64,000 bases of DNA from Pseudomonas sp. HAR-UPW-AIA-41 (GTDB lineage Bacteria > Pseudomonadota > Gammaproteobacteria > Pseudomonadales > Pseudomonadaceae): NCBI RefSeq assembly GCF_002304225.1, contig NZ_NSLB01000001.1:806001-870000 (forward strand), in the 5' to 3' direction. Under the pieces are notes generated by a model. The model saw nothing but the letters and a program-made list of their open reading frames with translations. It was not told where the DNA came from and did no database searches. How positions within the stretch are numbered: position 1 is the first letter of the stretch; every line of letters starts with the position of its first letter. Positions 20,780-30,385 of this stretch are shown piece after piece. The position numbers and the translations under genes are program-made.

Positions 20780-22996
20780 ATGCGCACAGGGATGCTGGCG
20801 CTGATTGCCGGTTTGCTCAGCCTGCGCGGCTTGAGCGAACTGCCACCACTGGGTTGGCTGCTGCCGCTGCTGGCCGTGGCGCTGATGCTGCTGCCTTACC
20901 GGCTGTACTGGCTGGGGCTGTTTATGCTGGGCTTCTGCTGCTCGGTGCTGATGGCGCACGGCGTGTTGGCCGACCGCCTGGCCCCGGAGCTGGATGGCCG
21001 CACGCTGTGGCTGGAAGGGCAGGTCAGCGGTCTGCCTGAGCGACGCGAAGGGCTCCTGAGTTTTCAGCTGGAAAATCCCACCGCCCGCCGCGCCTCTTTA
21101 CCGACCCGCCTGCGCCTGAGTTGGCGCGATGCCCCCGATGTGCGTGCCGGTGAGCGCTGGCGGTTGGCAGTGAAGCTGCGCCGGCCGGTGGGTATGAGCA
21201 ATCCGCAGGGTTTTGACTACGAGGCCTGGCTGGCCGCCCAGAGCATTGGCGCGCTGGGCTCGGTCAAGGCCGGGCAGCGCCTGTCCGCCGTGCCGCTGGC
21301 CGGCTGGCGCGAAGAGCTGCGCCAGCGTCTGCTCAGCCACGCCGCCATGTGGAGGGAAGGCGCGGTCGCGGCGCTGGTACTGGGCGATGACAGTGGCCTG
21401 AGTGATGCCGACTGGCAGGTGCTGCAGGCAACCGGCACGGTGCATCTGCTGGTGATTTCCGGTCAGCATGTGATGCTGCTGGCGGCGCTGGTGTATGCCC
21501 TGATCGCCGGGCTGGCGAGTTTGGGCTGGTGGCCGGCAGGTTGGCCATGGCTTGGGCCGGCCTGCCTCGGTGCCTGGCTGGCGGCCCTGGGGTATGGCGT
21601 TCTGGCTGGCCTGGAGGTGCCGGTACAGCGTGCCCTGGTGATGCTGGCGCTGATCCTGCTGTGGCGTTGGTGCTTTCGCCAGCTGCGGGTCTGGGATGGC
21701 TGGCTGCTGGCGATGCTGCTGGTATTGCTCTGGCAGCCATTGGCCAGTCTGCAGGCTGGTTTCTGGCTGTCGTTCGGGGCCGTGGGCTGGCTGATCTGGG
21801 GGCTGGCCGGACGGCTGGGCGGTTATTCGTTCTGGCAGCTGCTCTGGCGTCCACAGTGGCTGCTGACCCTGGGCCTGCTGCCGGTCCTGCTGGCGCTGGG
21901 GCTGCCGCAAAGCCTGAGTGCGCCGCTGGCCAATCTGCTGGCGGTGCCCTGGGTCAGTTTTGTCAGTGTGCCACTGGCCCTGCTGGGAACGCTCTGTCTG
22001 CCGGTTCCGCTGCTTGGCGAGGGATTGCTGTGGCTGGCCGGGGCCTCGCTGCACGGTCTTTTCTGGCTGCTGCAGGTCATCTCCGGCTGGATTGCTCCCT
22101 GGTACGCACCCTCGGTTCCAGGCTGGGCGGTTCTTCTGGCGTTACTGGGTGTGGTTTGCCTGACACTGCCCGCCGGCTTGCCTGTGCGCGTGCCCGGTAT
22201 CCTGCTCTGCCTGCCGCTGTTCTGGCCGCCGACGGCGTTGCCGCCGAAGGGGGAAGCGCAGGTATGGTTGCTGGATGTCGGTCAGGGGCTGGCCGTGCTG
22301 GTGCGAACCCGGGAGCACGCGCTGTTGTATGACGCCGGGCCCGCCGTGCCGGGTTTCGACACCGGAGCGCGGATTGTCGTGCCCAGTCTGCGCTATCTCG
22401 GTGTGCGCCAGCTCGATCTGTTGCTGCTCAGTCATGCCGACCGCGACCATACCGGTGGTGCGCAGGCGCTGCTGGACGCCCTGCCCGTTAAAGCTGTGGT
22501 TAGTGGTGAGCCCGGTCAGTTGCCAGCCAGTTGGGCCGTTCAGCCTTGCCCGGTGCGCCAGTGGCACTGGAATGCCGTGCGTTTCAGCCAGTGGCAGTGG
22601 GCGGCGGGCGAGGGCAACAGTGCCTCCTGTGTCCTGCTCATCGAGGCCGCCGGCGAGCGCCTGCTGCTGACCGGTGACATGGATAGCGCGGCTGAACAGC
22701 AATGGCTCAAGGCGCATCCCGGTATCAGCGTGGATTGGCTGCTGGCGCCGCATCATGGCAGTCGCACTTCCTCTTCCCCTGCGTTGCTGGCGGCGACACG
22801 ACCGCCTCATGTCCTGCTGGCACGAGGCCGCTACAACCCATTCGGCCATCCCCATGCCGAGGTGCTGGCGCGTTATCGGGAGGCTGGTGCAAAGGTGCAC
22901 GACACCGCGCTGCAAGGCGCCATACGTATTGAGCTGGGTGCGCAGCGGTCGGCGCTGCATTGGCGGCAGCAGGGTGGCTTTTGGCAGGAAAAATGA
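20780..22996 (+). CDS. comEC: DNA internalization competence protein ComEC/Rec2
   Basis: Polytopic membrane channel that passes transforming single-stranded DNA into the cytoplasm. It has 738 residues. An N-terminal DUF4131 region with two or three helices is followed by an OB-like periplasmic part. A multi-helix competence domain lies around residues 200-480 (LLVISGQHVMLLAALVYALIAGL). The C-terminal metallo-beta-lactamase-like domain has VWLLDVGQGLAVLV, LLLSHADRDHTGGAQALL (metal site) and WLLAPHHGSRTSSS. ATG at 20780 has GGGA 9 bases upstream. The frame is intact, so uptake capacity is plausible. Its natural competence role is inferred from the family. Confidence 0.93.
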   Translation: MRTGMLALIAGLLSLRGLSELPPLGWLLPLLAVALMLLPYRLYWLGLFMLGFCCSVLMAHGVLADRLAPELDGRTLWLEGQVSGLPERREGLLSFQLENPTARRASLPTRLRLSWRDAPDVRAGERWRLAVKLRRPVGMSNPQGFDYEAWLAAQSIGALGSVKAGQRLSAVPLAGWREELRQRLLSHAAMWREGAVAALVLGDDSGLSDADWQVLQATGTVHLLVISGQHVMLLAALVYALIAGLASLGWWPAGWPWLGPACLGAWLAALGYGVLAGLEVPVQRALVMLALILLWRWCFRQLRVWDGWLLAMLLVLLWQPLASLQAGFWLSFGAVGWLIWGLAGRLGGYSFWQLLWRPQWLLTLGLLPVLLALGLPQSLSAPLANLLAVPWVSFVSVPLALLGTLCLPVPLLGEGLLWLAGASLHGLFWLLQVISGWIAPWYAPSVPGWAVLLALLGVVCLTLPAGLPVRVPGILLCLPLFWPPTALPPKGEAQVWLLDVGQGLAVLVRTREHALLYDAGPAVPGFDTGARIVVPSLRYLGVRQLDLLLLSHADRDHTGGAQALLDALPVKAVVSGEPGQLPASWAVQPCPVRQWHWNAVRFSQWQWAAGEGNSASCVLLIEAAGERLLLTGDMDSAAEQQWLKAHPGISVDWLLAPHHGSRTSSSPALLAATRPPHVLLARGRYNPFGHPHAEVLARYREAGAKVHDTALQGAIRIELGAQRSALHWRQQGGFWQEK

Positions 22997-23126
22997 GAAC
23001 GAAGGCCGTCGGCGCGCCAAGGGCTCTGTGATAGTCTCTCTGCCCAGATCGCGCGCTGTGGCTGAGGCCTTCGGCGAGCGGTCATCCAATAAAAAGTGTT
23101 GTGCTTGATCTAGGGGAATTCACACC

Positions 23127-23795
23127 GTGTGGGAGCTGGTTAAAGCTGGTGGCTGGATGATGCTGCCGATCATCCTGTGTTCGATCGCCGCAGCCGGCAT
23201 CATTGCCGAACGTCTGTGGACCTTGCGCCCGGCGCGCATTACCCCCAGCCACCTGCTCGGTCAGGTGTGGTTGTGGATCAAGGACAAGCAGCTCAACAGT
23301 CAGAAGCTCCGGGAGCTGCGTGCCAGCTCGCCGCTGGGCGAGATCCTCGCGGCCGGTCTGGCCAACTCCAAGCATGGTCGCGAGATCATGAAAGAGTGCA
23401 TCGAGGAAGCGGCCGCCCGTGTGATCCATGAGCTGGAGCGCTACCTCAATGCGCTTGGCACCATCGCCGGTATCGCCCCGCTGCTCGGTCTGCTGGGCAC
23501 GGTGCTGGGCATGATCGATATCTTCAGTGCCTTCATGGGCAGCAACATGGCCAATGCCTCGGTGCTTGCCGGCGGTATCGCCAAGGCGCTGATCACCACG
23601 GCGGCCGGTCTGTTTGTCGCCATCCCGGCTCTGTTCTTCCACCGTTTCCTGCAGCGCCGCGTCGATGAGCTGGTGGTGGGCATGGAACAGGAAGCGATCA
23701 AGCTGGTTGAAGTGCTGCAGGGTGACCGCGACGTCGACATGGGCGAGAGCCCGGAAGTGGCGAAGAAGGACAAGAAAGAGGGCAGGAAGGCGTGA
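23127..23795 (+). CDS. exbB: ExbB/TolQ-family proton channel
   Basis: A 222-residue MotA/TolQ/ExbB inner-membrane protein that, with ExbD, turns proton flow into work on the envelope. There is an N-terminal helix (GGWMMLPIILCSIAAAGIIAERLW). The conserved pair of helices later in the protein is GTIAGIAPLLGLLGTVLGMIDIF and GGIAKALITTAAGLFVAIPALFF. GTG at 23127 has a GGGG site 8 bases upstream. It overlaps exbD by 4 bases. No TonB or TolA gene is adjacent, so the partner it energises is unknown from sequence. Confidence 0.9.
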   Translation: MWELVKAGGWMMLPIILCSIAAAGIIAERLWTLRPARITPSHLLGQVWLWIKDKQLNSQKLRELRASSPLGEILAAGLANSKHGREIMKECIEEAAARVIHELERYLNALGTIAGIAPLLGLLGTVLGMIDIFSAFMGSNMANASVLAGGIAKALITTAAGLFVAIPALFFHRFLQRRVDELVVGMEQEAIKLVEVLQGDRDVDMGESPEVAKKDKKEGRKA

Positions 23796-24223
23796 AATTC
23801 CGGCGCAAGGCGCGGGAGAACGTCGAGATCAACCTGGCGTCGTTGATCGACGTGGTGTTCATCCTGCTGCTGTTCTTTGTGGTCACCACCACCTTTACCC
23901 GCGAAACCCAGCTCAAGGTTGATCTGCCCGAGGCGGCCAGCGGCACGCCGCCGCAGCCCAGCGAACTGAAAACCCTGGAAGTGCTGATTGGCGTGGACGG
24001 CGGCTATTCGCTCAATGGCCAGACTCTGCTGAAAAGCGACCTGCCGAGCCTGATGAGCGCGCTTCAGAAAGAGTCCGAGGGTGACAACAGCCTGCCGGTA
24101 GTGATCTCGGCCGATGCCAAGACCCCGCACCAGGCTGTGATTACCGCCATGGATGCGGCCGGCAAGCTCGGCTTTGCTCATCTGCGCATCACTACGGTCG
24201 AGGCGCAGGCGGAACAGCCCTGA
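23792..24223 (+). CDS. exbD: ExbD/TolR-family protein
   Basis: A 143-residue partner of ExbB with one N-terminal helix that carries the essential Asp ([19 protein letters not shown]). A periplasmic domain follows ([34 protein letters not shown]). GTG at 23792 shares four bases with the exbB stop and has AGGAAGG upstream. Its stop is one base away from the lpxK start. Placement ahead of lpxK suggests one transcript linking envelope energisation and lipid A synthesis; this is an inference. Confidence 0.9.
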   Translation: MKFRRKARENVEINLASLIDVVFILLLFFVVTTTFTRETQLKVDLPEAASGTPPQPSELKTLEVLIGVDGGYSLNGQTLLKSDLPSLMSALQKESEGDNSLPVVISADAKTPHQAVITAMDAAGKLGFAHLRITTVEAQAEQP

Positions 24224-24224
24224 C

Positions 24225-25229
24225 ATGAGCGTTGGCGATCGCCTGCTGGCGGCCTGGTACAACGGCCATCCGGCGCTGTGTGTACTCAGACCGCTCTCGG
24301 CGTTGTACCGCCGGGTGGTGCAGGGCAAGCGCGCGGCCTTTCTCAGTGGCCGCAAGCCGGCTTACCGCGCACCGGTGCCGGTCATTGTGGTTGGCAACAT
24401 CACCGTTGGCGGCACCGGCAAGACGCCGCTGATTCTCTGGTTGATCGAACATTGCCGCCGTCTTGGCCTCAAGGTCGGCGTGGTCAGCCGTGGCTATGGC
24501 GCACAGCCACCGAGCTATCCCTGGCGGGTGCGCGCCGAGCAGCCGGCCAGTCAGGCGGGCGATGAACCGCTGCTGATCGTGCAGCGTAGCGGCGTTGCGC
24601 TGATGATCGATCCCGACCGCAGTGCGGCCGTGCGCGCGCTGCTGGCGGAAGAAGATCTCGACCTCATCCTCTGTGACGACGGCCTGCAGCATTACCGTCT
24701 GGCCCGTGATCTGGAACTGGTGCTTATTGATGCCGCGCGCGGCCTGGGCAATGGCCGCTGCCTGCCGGAGGGGCCGCTGCGTGAGCCGGCCGAGCGCCTG
24801 CAGAGCGTCGATGCCTGTCTGTTCAACGGTGCTGCGCAAGACTCGCAGGCGGGTTTTGCCTTCCGTCTCAATCCCACCGAACTGGTCAACTTGCACGATG
24901 GCGAGCGCGTCTCGCTCAGTCATTTCCCCCCGGGGCAGGCCATGCATGCTGTCGCCGGCATTGGCAATCCACAGCGTTTCTTCACCACCCTCAAGGGGTT
25001 AAACTGGCAGCCTGTCGAGCATCCATTCGCCGATCATGCGCCGCTGAGCGCCGAGCTGCTGCGTTTTGCGCCGCCGCTGCCGCTGGTGATGACCGAGAAG
25101 GATGCCGTTAAGTGCCGCCATTTCGCCGCCCCTGACTGGTGGTACCTGGCGGTGCAGGCGCAGCCATCGCCTGCCTTTATCGCCTGGCTGGACGGGGAGC
25201 TGCAGCGACTGCTGCCCGGACGCCTGTAA
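24225..25229 (+). CDS. lpxK: Tetraacyldisaccharide 4'-kinase
   Basis: LpxK phosphorylates the 4' position of the lipid A disaccharide at the inner membrane. It has 334 residues, the normal length. The N-terminal membrane-associating helix ([22 protein letters not shown]) is followed by the P-loop in [21 protein letters not shown]. The segment VVSRGYG and the metal/base site in [24 protein letters not shown] are typical. ATG at 24225 follows the exbD stop by one base. The downstream genes ycaR and kdsB belong to the same lipopolysaccharide pathway. Confidence 0.95.
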   Translation: MSVGDRLLAAWYNGHPALCVLRPLSALYRRVVQGKRAAFLSGRKPAYRAPVPVIVVGNITVGGTGKTPLILWLIEHCRRLGLKVGVVSRGYGAQPPSYPWRVRAEQPASQAGDEPLLIVQRSGVALMIDPDRSAAVRALLAEEDLDLILCDDGLQHYRLARDLELVLIDAARGLGNGRCLPEGPLREPAERLQSVDACLFNGAAQDSQAGFAFRLNPTELVNLHDGERVSLSHFPPGQAMHAVAGIGNPQRFFTTLKGLNWQPVEHPFADHAPLSAELLRFAPPLPLVMTEKDAVKCRHFAAPDWWYLAVQAQPSPAFIAWLDGELQRLLPGRL

Positions 25230-25263
25230 CCGTACCCGCCGTCTTCATTCAAGGAACCGCCCG

Positions 25264-25449
25264 ATGGATCCCAAACTGCTCGATATCCTCGCCTGTCCGG
25301 TCTGCAAAGGCCCGCTGCAACTGTCCGAAGACAAGACCGAGCTGATCAGCAAGGGCGCCGGCCTGGCCTATCCGATCCGCGACGGCATTCCGGTGATGCT
25401 GGAAAGCGAAGCGCGCACCCTGAGCACCGACGAGCGCCTGGACAAGTAA
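25264..25449 (+). CDS. ycaR: Trm112/YcaR-family small protein
   Basis: A 61-residue protein of the Trm112 family: [20 protein letters not shown] then [16 protein letters not shown]. Only the first CxxC pair is present, as in E. coli YcaR. Eukaryotic Trm112 activates methyltransferases; the bacterial role is not settled. It lies between lpxK and kdsB, as in other Pseudomonas and enterics. The stop is two bases before the kdsB ATG. Confidence 0.9.
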   Translation: MDPKLLDILACPVCKGPLQLSEDKTELISKGAGLAYPIRDGIPVMLESEARTLSTDERLDK

Positions 25450-25451
25450 GC

Positions 25452-26213
25452 ATGAGTACTGCCTTTACCGTCGTCATTCCGGCCCGTTACGCCTCCAGCC
25501 GTCTGCCCGGCAAACCGCTGCAGGACATCGCCGGCAAGCCCATGGTTCAGCATGTCTGGGAACAGGCGAAGAAAAGCGCCGCCAGCCGCGTGGTCATTGC
25601 CACCGACGACGCGCGCATCGTCGAAGCCTGCCAGGCCTTTGGTGCCGAGGTCCTGCTGACCGATGCCGGGCACAATTCCGGCACCGACCGCCTGGCCGAG
25701 GTGGCTACTCAGCTGCAACTGGCCCCTGATGCCATTGTGGTCAACGTGCAGGGCGATGAGCCGCTGATTCCCCCGGCCATCATCGATCAGGTTGCGGCCA
25801 ATCTGGCGGCTCACCCCGAGGCGGGCATTGCCACTCTGGCCGAGCCGATCGACAGTATCGAGACGCTGTTCAATCCGAACGCCGTCAAGGTTTCCAGTGA
25901 CATCAACGGCCTGGCGCTAACCTTCAGCCGTGCTCCACTGCCTTGGGCGCGCGATGCCCTGGCCCGTAGCCGTGATGAGCTGCCAGCCGGTGTGCCATAC
26001 CGCCGTCACATCGGCATTTATGCCTACCGCGCGGGTTTTCTCCACGATTTCGTGGCCTGGGGACCATGCCTGCTCGAGGATACCGAGTGTCTGGAGCAGC
26101 TGCGGGCACTCTGGCATGGCGTGCGTATCCATGTGGCCGATGCCCTGCAATCGCCGCCGGCCGGGGTGGATACCCCCGAGGACCTGGAGCGGGTACGCCG
26201 TCTGCTGGCCTGA
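25452..26213 (+). CDS. kdsB: 3-deoxy-manno-octulosonate cytidylyltransferase
   Basis: KdsB makes CMP-Kdo from CTP and Kdo for the lipopolysaccharide core. It has 253 residues. The nucleotide-binding start is [25 protein letters not shown]; further signatures are [23 protein letters not shown] and the [13 protein letters not shown] segment. The end [16 protein letters not shown] is also typical. It is followed by a short spacer with two hairpins before the phosphatase gene. Confidence 0.96.
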   Translation: MSTAFTVVIPARYASSRLPGKPLQDIAGKPMVQHVWEQAKKSAASRVVIATDDARIVEACQAFGAEVLLTDAGHNSGTDRLAEVATQLQLAPDAIVVNVQGDEPLIPPAIIDQVAANLAAHPEAGIATLAEPIDSIETLFNPNAVKVSSDINGLALTFSRAPLPWARDALARSRDELPAGVPYRRHIGIYAYRAGFLHDFVAWGPCLLEDTECLEQLRALWHGVRIHVADALQSPPAGVDTPEDLERVRRLLA

Positions 26214-26220
26214 TTCGGCC

Positions 26221-26300
26221 GGTCGCGTTCGTTGCGACCGACCATTTTCCCCTCTCCGGGCCACAAGCCCGCTGGGGTGAGCCGGTCCACAGGCCGGCTC
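26221..26300. other. Two hairpins in the kdsB-phosphatase spacer
   Basis: GGTCGC / GCGACC (26221-26226 with 26234-26239) and GAGCCGG / CCGGCTC (26279-26285 with 26294-26300) form two stem-loops in the 109-base spacer. The first is followed by ATTTT, so weak termination is possible. The second ends 22 bases before the next start. Confidence 0.45.
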
Positions 26301-26322
26301 CCGAGCTGATCGAGGTGCCTTG

Positions 26323-26787
26323 ATGCACGTGCTGTTTGTTTGTCTGGGCAATATCTGCCGTTCGCCCACGGCCGAAGGCGTTCTGCGCCACAAGTTGGCG
26401 GAGCAGGGGCTGAGCAAGCAGGTGCTGGTGGACTCGGCCGGCACCGGCGACTGGCACGTGGGCAAGGCCCCCGATCCGCGTACCCGAGAAGCCGCTTCCC
26501 GTCGCGGGTATGATCTTTCGCCCCTGCGTGGCCGTCAGGTAACAACTGACGACTTTGCCCGCTTCGACCTGATTCTGGCCATGGATGCTCATAACCTGGC
26601 CCATCTGCAACGCCTGCGCCCGGCACAACCGAGGGCGGAGCTGGATCTTTTTCTGCGCCGTTATGATTCGCCTCTCGATGAAGTTCCCGACCCCTATTAC
26701 GGTGGTGCGCAAGGCTTCGAGCAGGTGCTCGATCTGATCGAAGACGCCTGTGACGGCCTGATCCGTGAAATCCGGGGGCGCCTGTGA
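26323..26787 (+). CDS. Low-molecular-weight protein tyrosine phosphatase
   Basis: A 154-residue LMW-PTP. The catalytic P-loop is at the N-terminus: MHVLFVCLGNICRSPTAEGV, the C-x5-R signature with nucleophile Cys7. The general-acid Asp is in VPDPYYGG. Relatives include Wzb, which dephosphorylates capsule kinases, and generic phosphatases. No tyrosine kinase or exopolysaccharide genes are nearby, so the substrate is unknown. I chose ATG at 26323; an in-frame TTG directly precedes it. The stop overlaps the murB GTG by 4 bases. Confidence 0.9.
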   Translation: MHVLFVCLGNICRSPTAEGVLRHKLAEQGLSKQVLVDSAGTGDWHVGKAPDPRTREAASRRGYDLSPLRGRQVTTDDFARFDLILAMDAHNLAHLQRLRPAQPRAELDLFLRRYDSPLDEVPDPYYGGAQGFEQVLDLIEDACDGLIREIRGRL

Positions 26788-27803
26788 GTCTGACCGTACG
26801 GGAAAACCAGTCGCTGAAAGCCTTCAACACCTTTGGCATCGAGGCGGCGGCGCGTTACTTCGCCGAGGCACAGAGCGATGCCGAGGTGCGCGAAGCCTTG
26901 CAGTGCGCGCAGCAACTGGGGGTGCCGATGCTGGTCATCGGTGGCGGCAGCAACCTGCTGCTGACTGCTGATGTACCGGCGCTGGTGCTGCGCATGGCCA
27001 GCCGTGGGCGGCGCATGCTGCCGGGTGATGGCGAACAGGTCATCGTCGAGGCTGAAGCCGGCGAACCCTGGCATGAGTTTGTGCAGTGGACCCTGGGGCA
27101 GGGACTGCAGGGCCTGGAAAACCTCAGTCTGATTCCCGGGACCGTGGGCGCCGCGCCCATGCAGAATGTCGGGGCCTACGGGGTCGAGATCAAGGACGTG
27201 TTTGCCGGCCTGACGGCGCTGGACCGGCAGACCGGTGAACTGCGCGACTTCGCCCTGGAAGACTGCGCCTTTGCCTATCGCGACAGCCTGTTCAAGCGTG
27301 AGCAGGGGCGCTGGCTGATCCTGCGTGTGCGTTTTGCCCTGCGTCAGGCCGGTAGCCTGCATCTGGACTACGGTCCGGTGCGTCAGCGCCTGCTGGAAAT
27401 GGGCATCGAGCAGCCAACGGCGAAAGACGTCGGGGCGGCCATCTGCGCGATCCGTCGGGAAAAACTGCCCGATCCGGCCGAGCTGGGCAATGCCGGCAGT
27501 TTTTTCAAGAATCCGCTGGTGCCGCAGGCGCTGGCAGAGCGGATACGCGCCGAGCATGCCGATCTGGTGGCTTATCCGGCAGGCGAGGGAATGGTCAAAC
27601 TGGCCGCCGGCTGGCTGATCGACAAGGCCGGCTGGAAGGGCTTTCGTGAAGGCGATACCGGTGTCCATCGCCATCAGGCGCTGGTGCTGGTCAACTACGG
27701 TCAGGCCAGCGGTCGCCAGATTCATCAGTTGGCCCAGCGCATTCAGGCCGATATCCAGACGCGTTTTGGCGTGACTCTGGAGATGGAGCCGAATCTGCTC
27801 TGA
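26784..27803 (+). CDS. murB: UDP-N-acetylenolpyruvoylglucosamine reductase
   Basis: MurB reduces UDP-GlcNAc-enolpyruvate to UDP-MurNAc in the cytosol, using FAD and NADPH. It has 339 residues, E. coli-type (type I). Motifs are ENQSLKAFNTFGIEAAARYF, the FAD loop VIGGGSNLLL, SLIPGTVGAAPMQNVGAYGVEI, the CAFAYRDSLFK segment, and the active-site Ser in GNAGSFFKNPLV. GTG at 26784 overlaps the phosphatase stop by 4 bases. Confidence 0.96.
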   Translation: MSLTVRENQSLKAFNTFGIEAAARYFAEAQSDAEVREALQCAQQLGVPMLVIGGGSNLLLTADVPALVLRMASRGRRMLPGDGEQVIVEAEAGEPWHEFVQWTLGQGLQGLENLSLIPGTVGAAPMQNVGAYGVEIKDVFAGLTALDRQTGELRDFALEDCAFAYRDSLFKREQGRWLILRVRFALRQAGSLHLDYGPVRQRLLEMGIEQPTAKDVGAAICAIRREKLPDPAELGNAGSFFKNPLVPQALAERIRAEHADLVAYPAGEGMVKLAAGWLIDKAGWKGFREGDTGVHRHQALVLVNYGQASGRQIHQLAQRIQADIQTRFGVTLEMEPNLL

Positions 27804-27856
27804 GACGGTTGCTCGGCTAGGCTTGTCAGGATTGAGGTCTTGGTTCAGGAGTCACC

Positions 27857-30385
27857 ATGCCGGAGGCATTTCCCCGTGGCCTGAGCCAGGCTGAAGCGGC
27901 GGCGCGTCTGGCCGCCGAAGGCGGCAATCAGTGCCAGCAGGAGTCGGCTCGGGGCTGGCGTATTCTGCTTGGCCAGTTGCTGCGCGAGCCGATGTTTGTC
28001 CTCCTGCTGGCCGCGGGCAGCCTGTATCTGATGATGGGTGACAGCCGCGAAGCGCTGATTCTGCTGGGCTTCGTGGTCATCATCATGACCATCACCCTGT
28101 TGCAGGAGCGCCGCACCGAGCGGGTGCTGGAGGCGCTGCGCGATCTGTCCAGTCCGCGCGCGCTGGTGGTCCGTGACGGTCAGCCTCAGCGTATCCCGGC
28201 AACGAATGTGGTGTGCGACGACATTCTGCTGCTGGCCGAGGGCGATCGCGTGCCGGCCGATGGTGTGCTGCTGCAGGCTCATGAGCTGGCGTGCGACGAG
28301 TCCATGCTCAGTGGCGAATCGGTGCCCGTGGCCAAGTTTGCCGATGGCGCCAGCGCTTATGCCGGGACGCTGGTGGTGCGGGGGCAGGGTGTGCTGCGGG
28401 TGACGGCTACTGGCAAGCACACGGAGCTGGGACGGATTGGCCAGTCGCTGCAGGCGATTGAGGTCAGCGACTCACCGCTGCGCCAGGAAATGGCCCGCCT
28501 GACCCGACGCCTCACGCTGCTGGCCGGCCTGCTCTGTATCGGTCTGGCTTTGCTGCACTGGTGGTTGAGCAGCGGCTGGCTGGCCAGCCTGCTCAGCGGC
28601 ATCACCCTGGCCATGGGCATCCTGCCGCAGGAGTTCGCGGTCATCCTCATCGTGTTCATGGCTCTGGGCGCACGCCGGCTGGCGCAGCATCAGGTGCTGA
28701 CCCGGCAATTGAACAGTATCGAGACGCTGGGGCAGACCACCGTGCTGTGCGTCGACAAGACCGGCACGCTGACTCATAACCGCATGCGGGTAGCGGCGTT
28801 GCAGGTTGCGGACGGCTATCTGGATGTTCAGGCCTGGCAGGATCAGGCGCTGCCCGAGGCCTACCACGAGTTGCTTGAATACGCGGTGCTGGCCAGCGAA
28901 ACCGCACCGCAGGATCCGATGGAGCTGGCGTTCCAGCGTTTTGCCGATGAATTTCTCAGTGGTACCGAGCACCTGCACGCCGACTGGGCGCTGGTGCGCG
29001 AGTACGAGCTGTCGGCGCAGCAACTGGCCATGTCCCATCTCTGGCAGGCGCAAGCTCATGAACCCCTGTTCGTAGCCTGCAAAGGTGCTCCCGAGGCGAT
29101 TGTCGATCTGTGTCATTTGAACGACGAGGAGCAGGCCAAGGTCTTGCGGCAGGCGGCGCAGATGGCCGAGGTCGGCTTGCGCGTGCTGGCAGTGGCCAAG
29201 GCCAGGCATGTCCAGGCTCTGGGTTGGCCGGAGTGTCAGCATGACTTCGAATTCAGTCTGGTCGGACTGATCGGCCTGCTCGATCCGTTGCGTGAAGAGG
29301 TGCCGGCGGCCATTGCCGAGTGTCAGCAGGCGGGCATCCGCGTGCTGATGATTACCGGTGATCACCCCCGTACTGCGCGGGCCATTGCCCAGTCAGCCGG
29401 GATACAGGCAGGAGAGGTGCACAGCGGGTCGGAGCTGGCCGCCATGTCGGCCATCCAGCTGAGTGATTGCGTGGCGCGCAGTGCCGTATTTGCCCGGGTC
29501 TCGCCGGCGCAGAAGCTGGCCATCGTCGAGGCGCTCAAGGGCAATGGCGAAGTGGTGGCCATGACCGGTGACGGGGTCAACGACGCACCGGCACTGAAGG
29601 CGGCGCATATCGGCATCGCCATGGGCAAACGAGGTACCGATGTGGCCCGCGAGGCGGCGGCGCTGATTCTGCTGGAGGATGACTTCACCGCCATTGTCCG
29701 GGCGGTGGCGCTGGGCCGGCGCATCTTTGCCAACCTGCGTCAGGCGCTGATCTATACCCTGGCGGTGCATGTGCCGATCATTCTGCTGGCACTCCTGCCG
29801 CTGCTGTTCGGCTGGCCGCTGTTGCTGGCCCCCATGCATATCGCCTTTCTCGAACTGGTCATCGATCCGGCCTGCTCGATCGTGTTCGAAGCTGAATCGG
29901 GCTCCCGGCAGTTGATGAAGCAGCGGCCGCGTCCGCTGACAGAAGCGTTAGTGAGTAGGGCGCATGTGCTGATGAGTCTGTTGCAGGGCGCGGGTGTCGG
30001 TGTGGCGGTGGCTGTGCTGTATGGTGGCAGCCTGCGTTACGGTGTGGCGGTCGAGGTCGCGCGCGGCATGGCGTTCAGTGCGCTGGTGCTGAGCAATGCA
30101 CTGCTGATCTTCGCCTGTCGCTCGGCTCGGCTCGGTTGGCGGGCGATGTTCGGTGGTTTGTCGCGAACCGGTCTGTGGGTGCTGACGGCAACGCTGGCCG
30201 GGGTGCTGCTGGTGTGTGGTGTGCCGGCGGTGGCGCCGTTGTTCGCCTTTGAGCCGCCGAGTGCGCTGCAGTGGCTGCTGGTTGTGCTGGTGGCGCTGTC
30301 ACTACTGGGGTATTTCAGTCTGCTCAAATGGCTGCTGGCGGGGGCTCAGCTCCAGCCGAGCGTCAGGGCGCAGAGCAGCAGATAA
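27857..30385 (+). CDS. P-type cation ATPase, PQEF subtype
   Basis: An 842-residue P2-like P-type ATPase. The order is an actuator domain with LSGESVPV (about residue 151), the M4 motif GILPQEFAVILIVF (residues 255-268), and the phosphorylation site CVDKTGTLTHN (Asp300). Later come the hinge TGDGVNDAPALKAAHIGIAMGKRGTDVAREAAA and about six C-terminal helices. Calcium pumps have PEGLP in M4, and a bacterial subgroup has PEEF. Here the acidic residue position reads Gln, so the ion cannot be named. ATG at 27857 has CAGGAG upstream. As I recall, P. aeruginosa has no such gene between murB and rne, so it may be lineage-specific. Its last 40 bases overlap the opposed YqaA gene. Confidence 0.88.
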   Translation: MPEAFPRGLSQAEAAARLAAEGGNQCQQESARGWRILLGQLLREPMFVLLLAAGSLYLMMGDSREALILLGFVVIIMTITLLQERRTERVLEALRDLSSPRALVVRDGQPQRIPATNVVCDDILLLAEGDRVPADGVLLQAHELACDESMLSGESVPVAKFADGASAYAGTLVVRGQGVLRVTATGKHTELGRIGQSLQAIEVSDSPLRQEMARLTRRLTLLAGLLCIGLALLHWWLSSGWLASLLSGITLAMGILPQEFAVILIVFMALGARRLAQHQVLTRQLNSIETLGQTTVLCVDKTGTLTHNRMRVAALQVADGYLDVQAWQDQALPEAYHELLEYAVLASETAPQDPMELAFQRFADEFLSGTEHLHADWALVREYELSAQQLAMSHLWQAQAHEPLFVACKGAPEAIVDLCHLNDEEQAKVLRQAAQMAEVGLRVLAVAKARHVQALGWPECQHDFEFSLVGLIGLLDPLREEVPAAIAECQQAGIRVLMITGDHPRTARAIAQSAGIQAGEVHSGSELAAMSAIQLSDCVARSAVFARVSPAQKLAIVEALKGNGEVVAMTGDGVNDAPALKAAHIGIAMGKRGTDVAREAAALILLEDDFTAIVRAVALGRRIFANLRQALIYTLAVHVPIILLALLPLLFGWPLLLAPMHIAFLELVIDPACSIVFEAESGSRQLMKQRPRPLTEALVSRAHVLMSLLQGAGVGVAVAVLYGGSLRYGVAVEVARGMAFSALVLSNALLIFACRSARLGWRAMFGGLSRTGLWVLTATLAGVLLVCGVPAVAPLFAFEPPSALQWLLVVLVALSLLGYFSLLKWLLAGAQLQPSVRAQSSR

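Noticed and set aside
26221-26300. REP element or mobile repeat after kdsB
   Set aside because: The two hairpins do not match each other and no second copy is seen elsewhere in the window.
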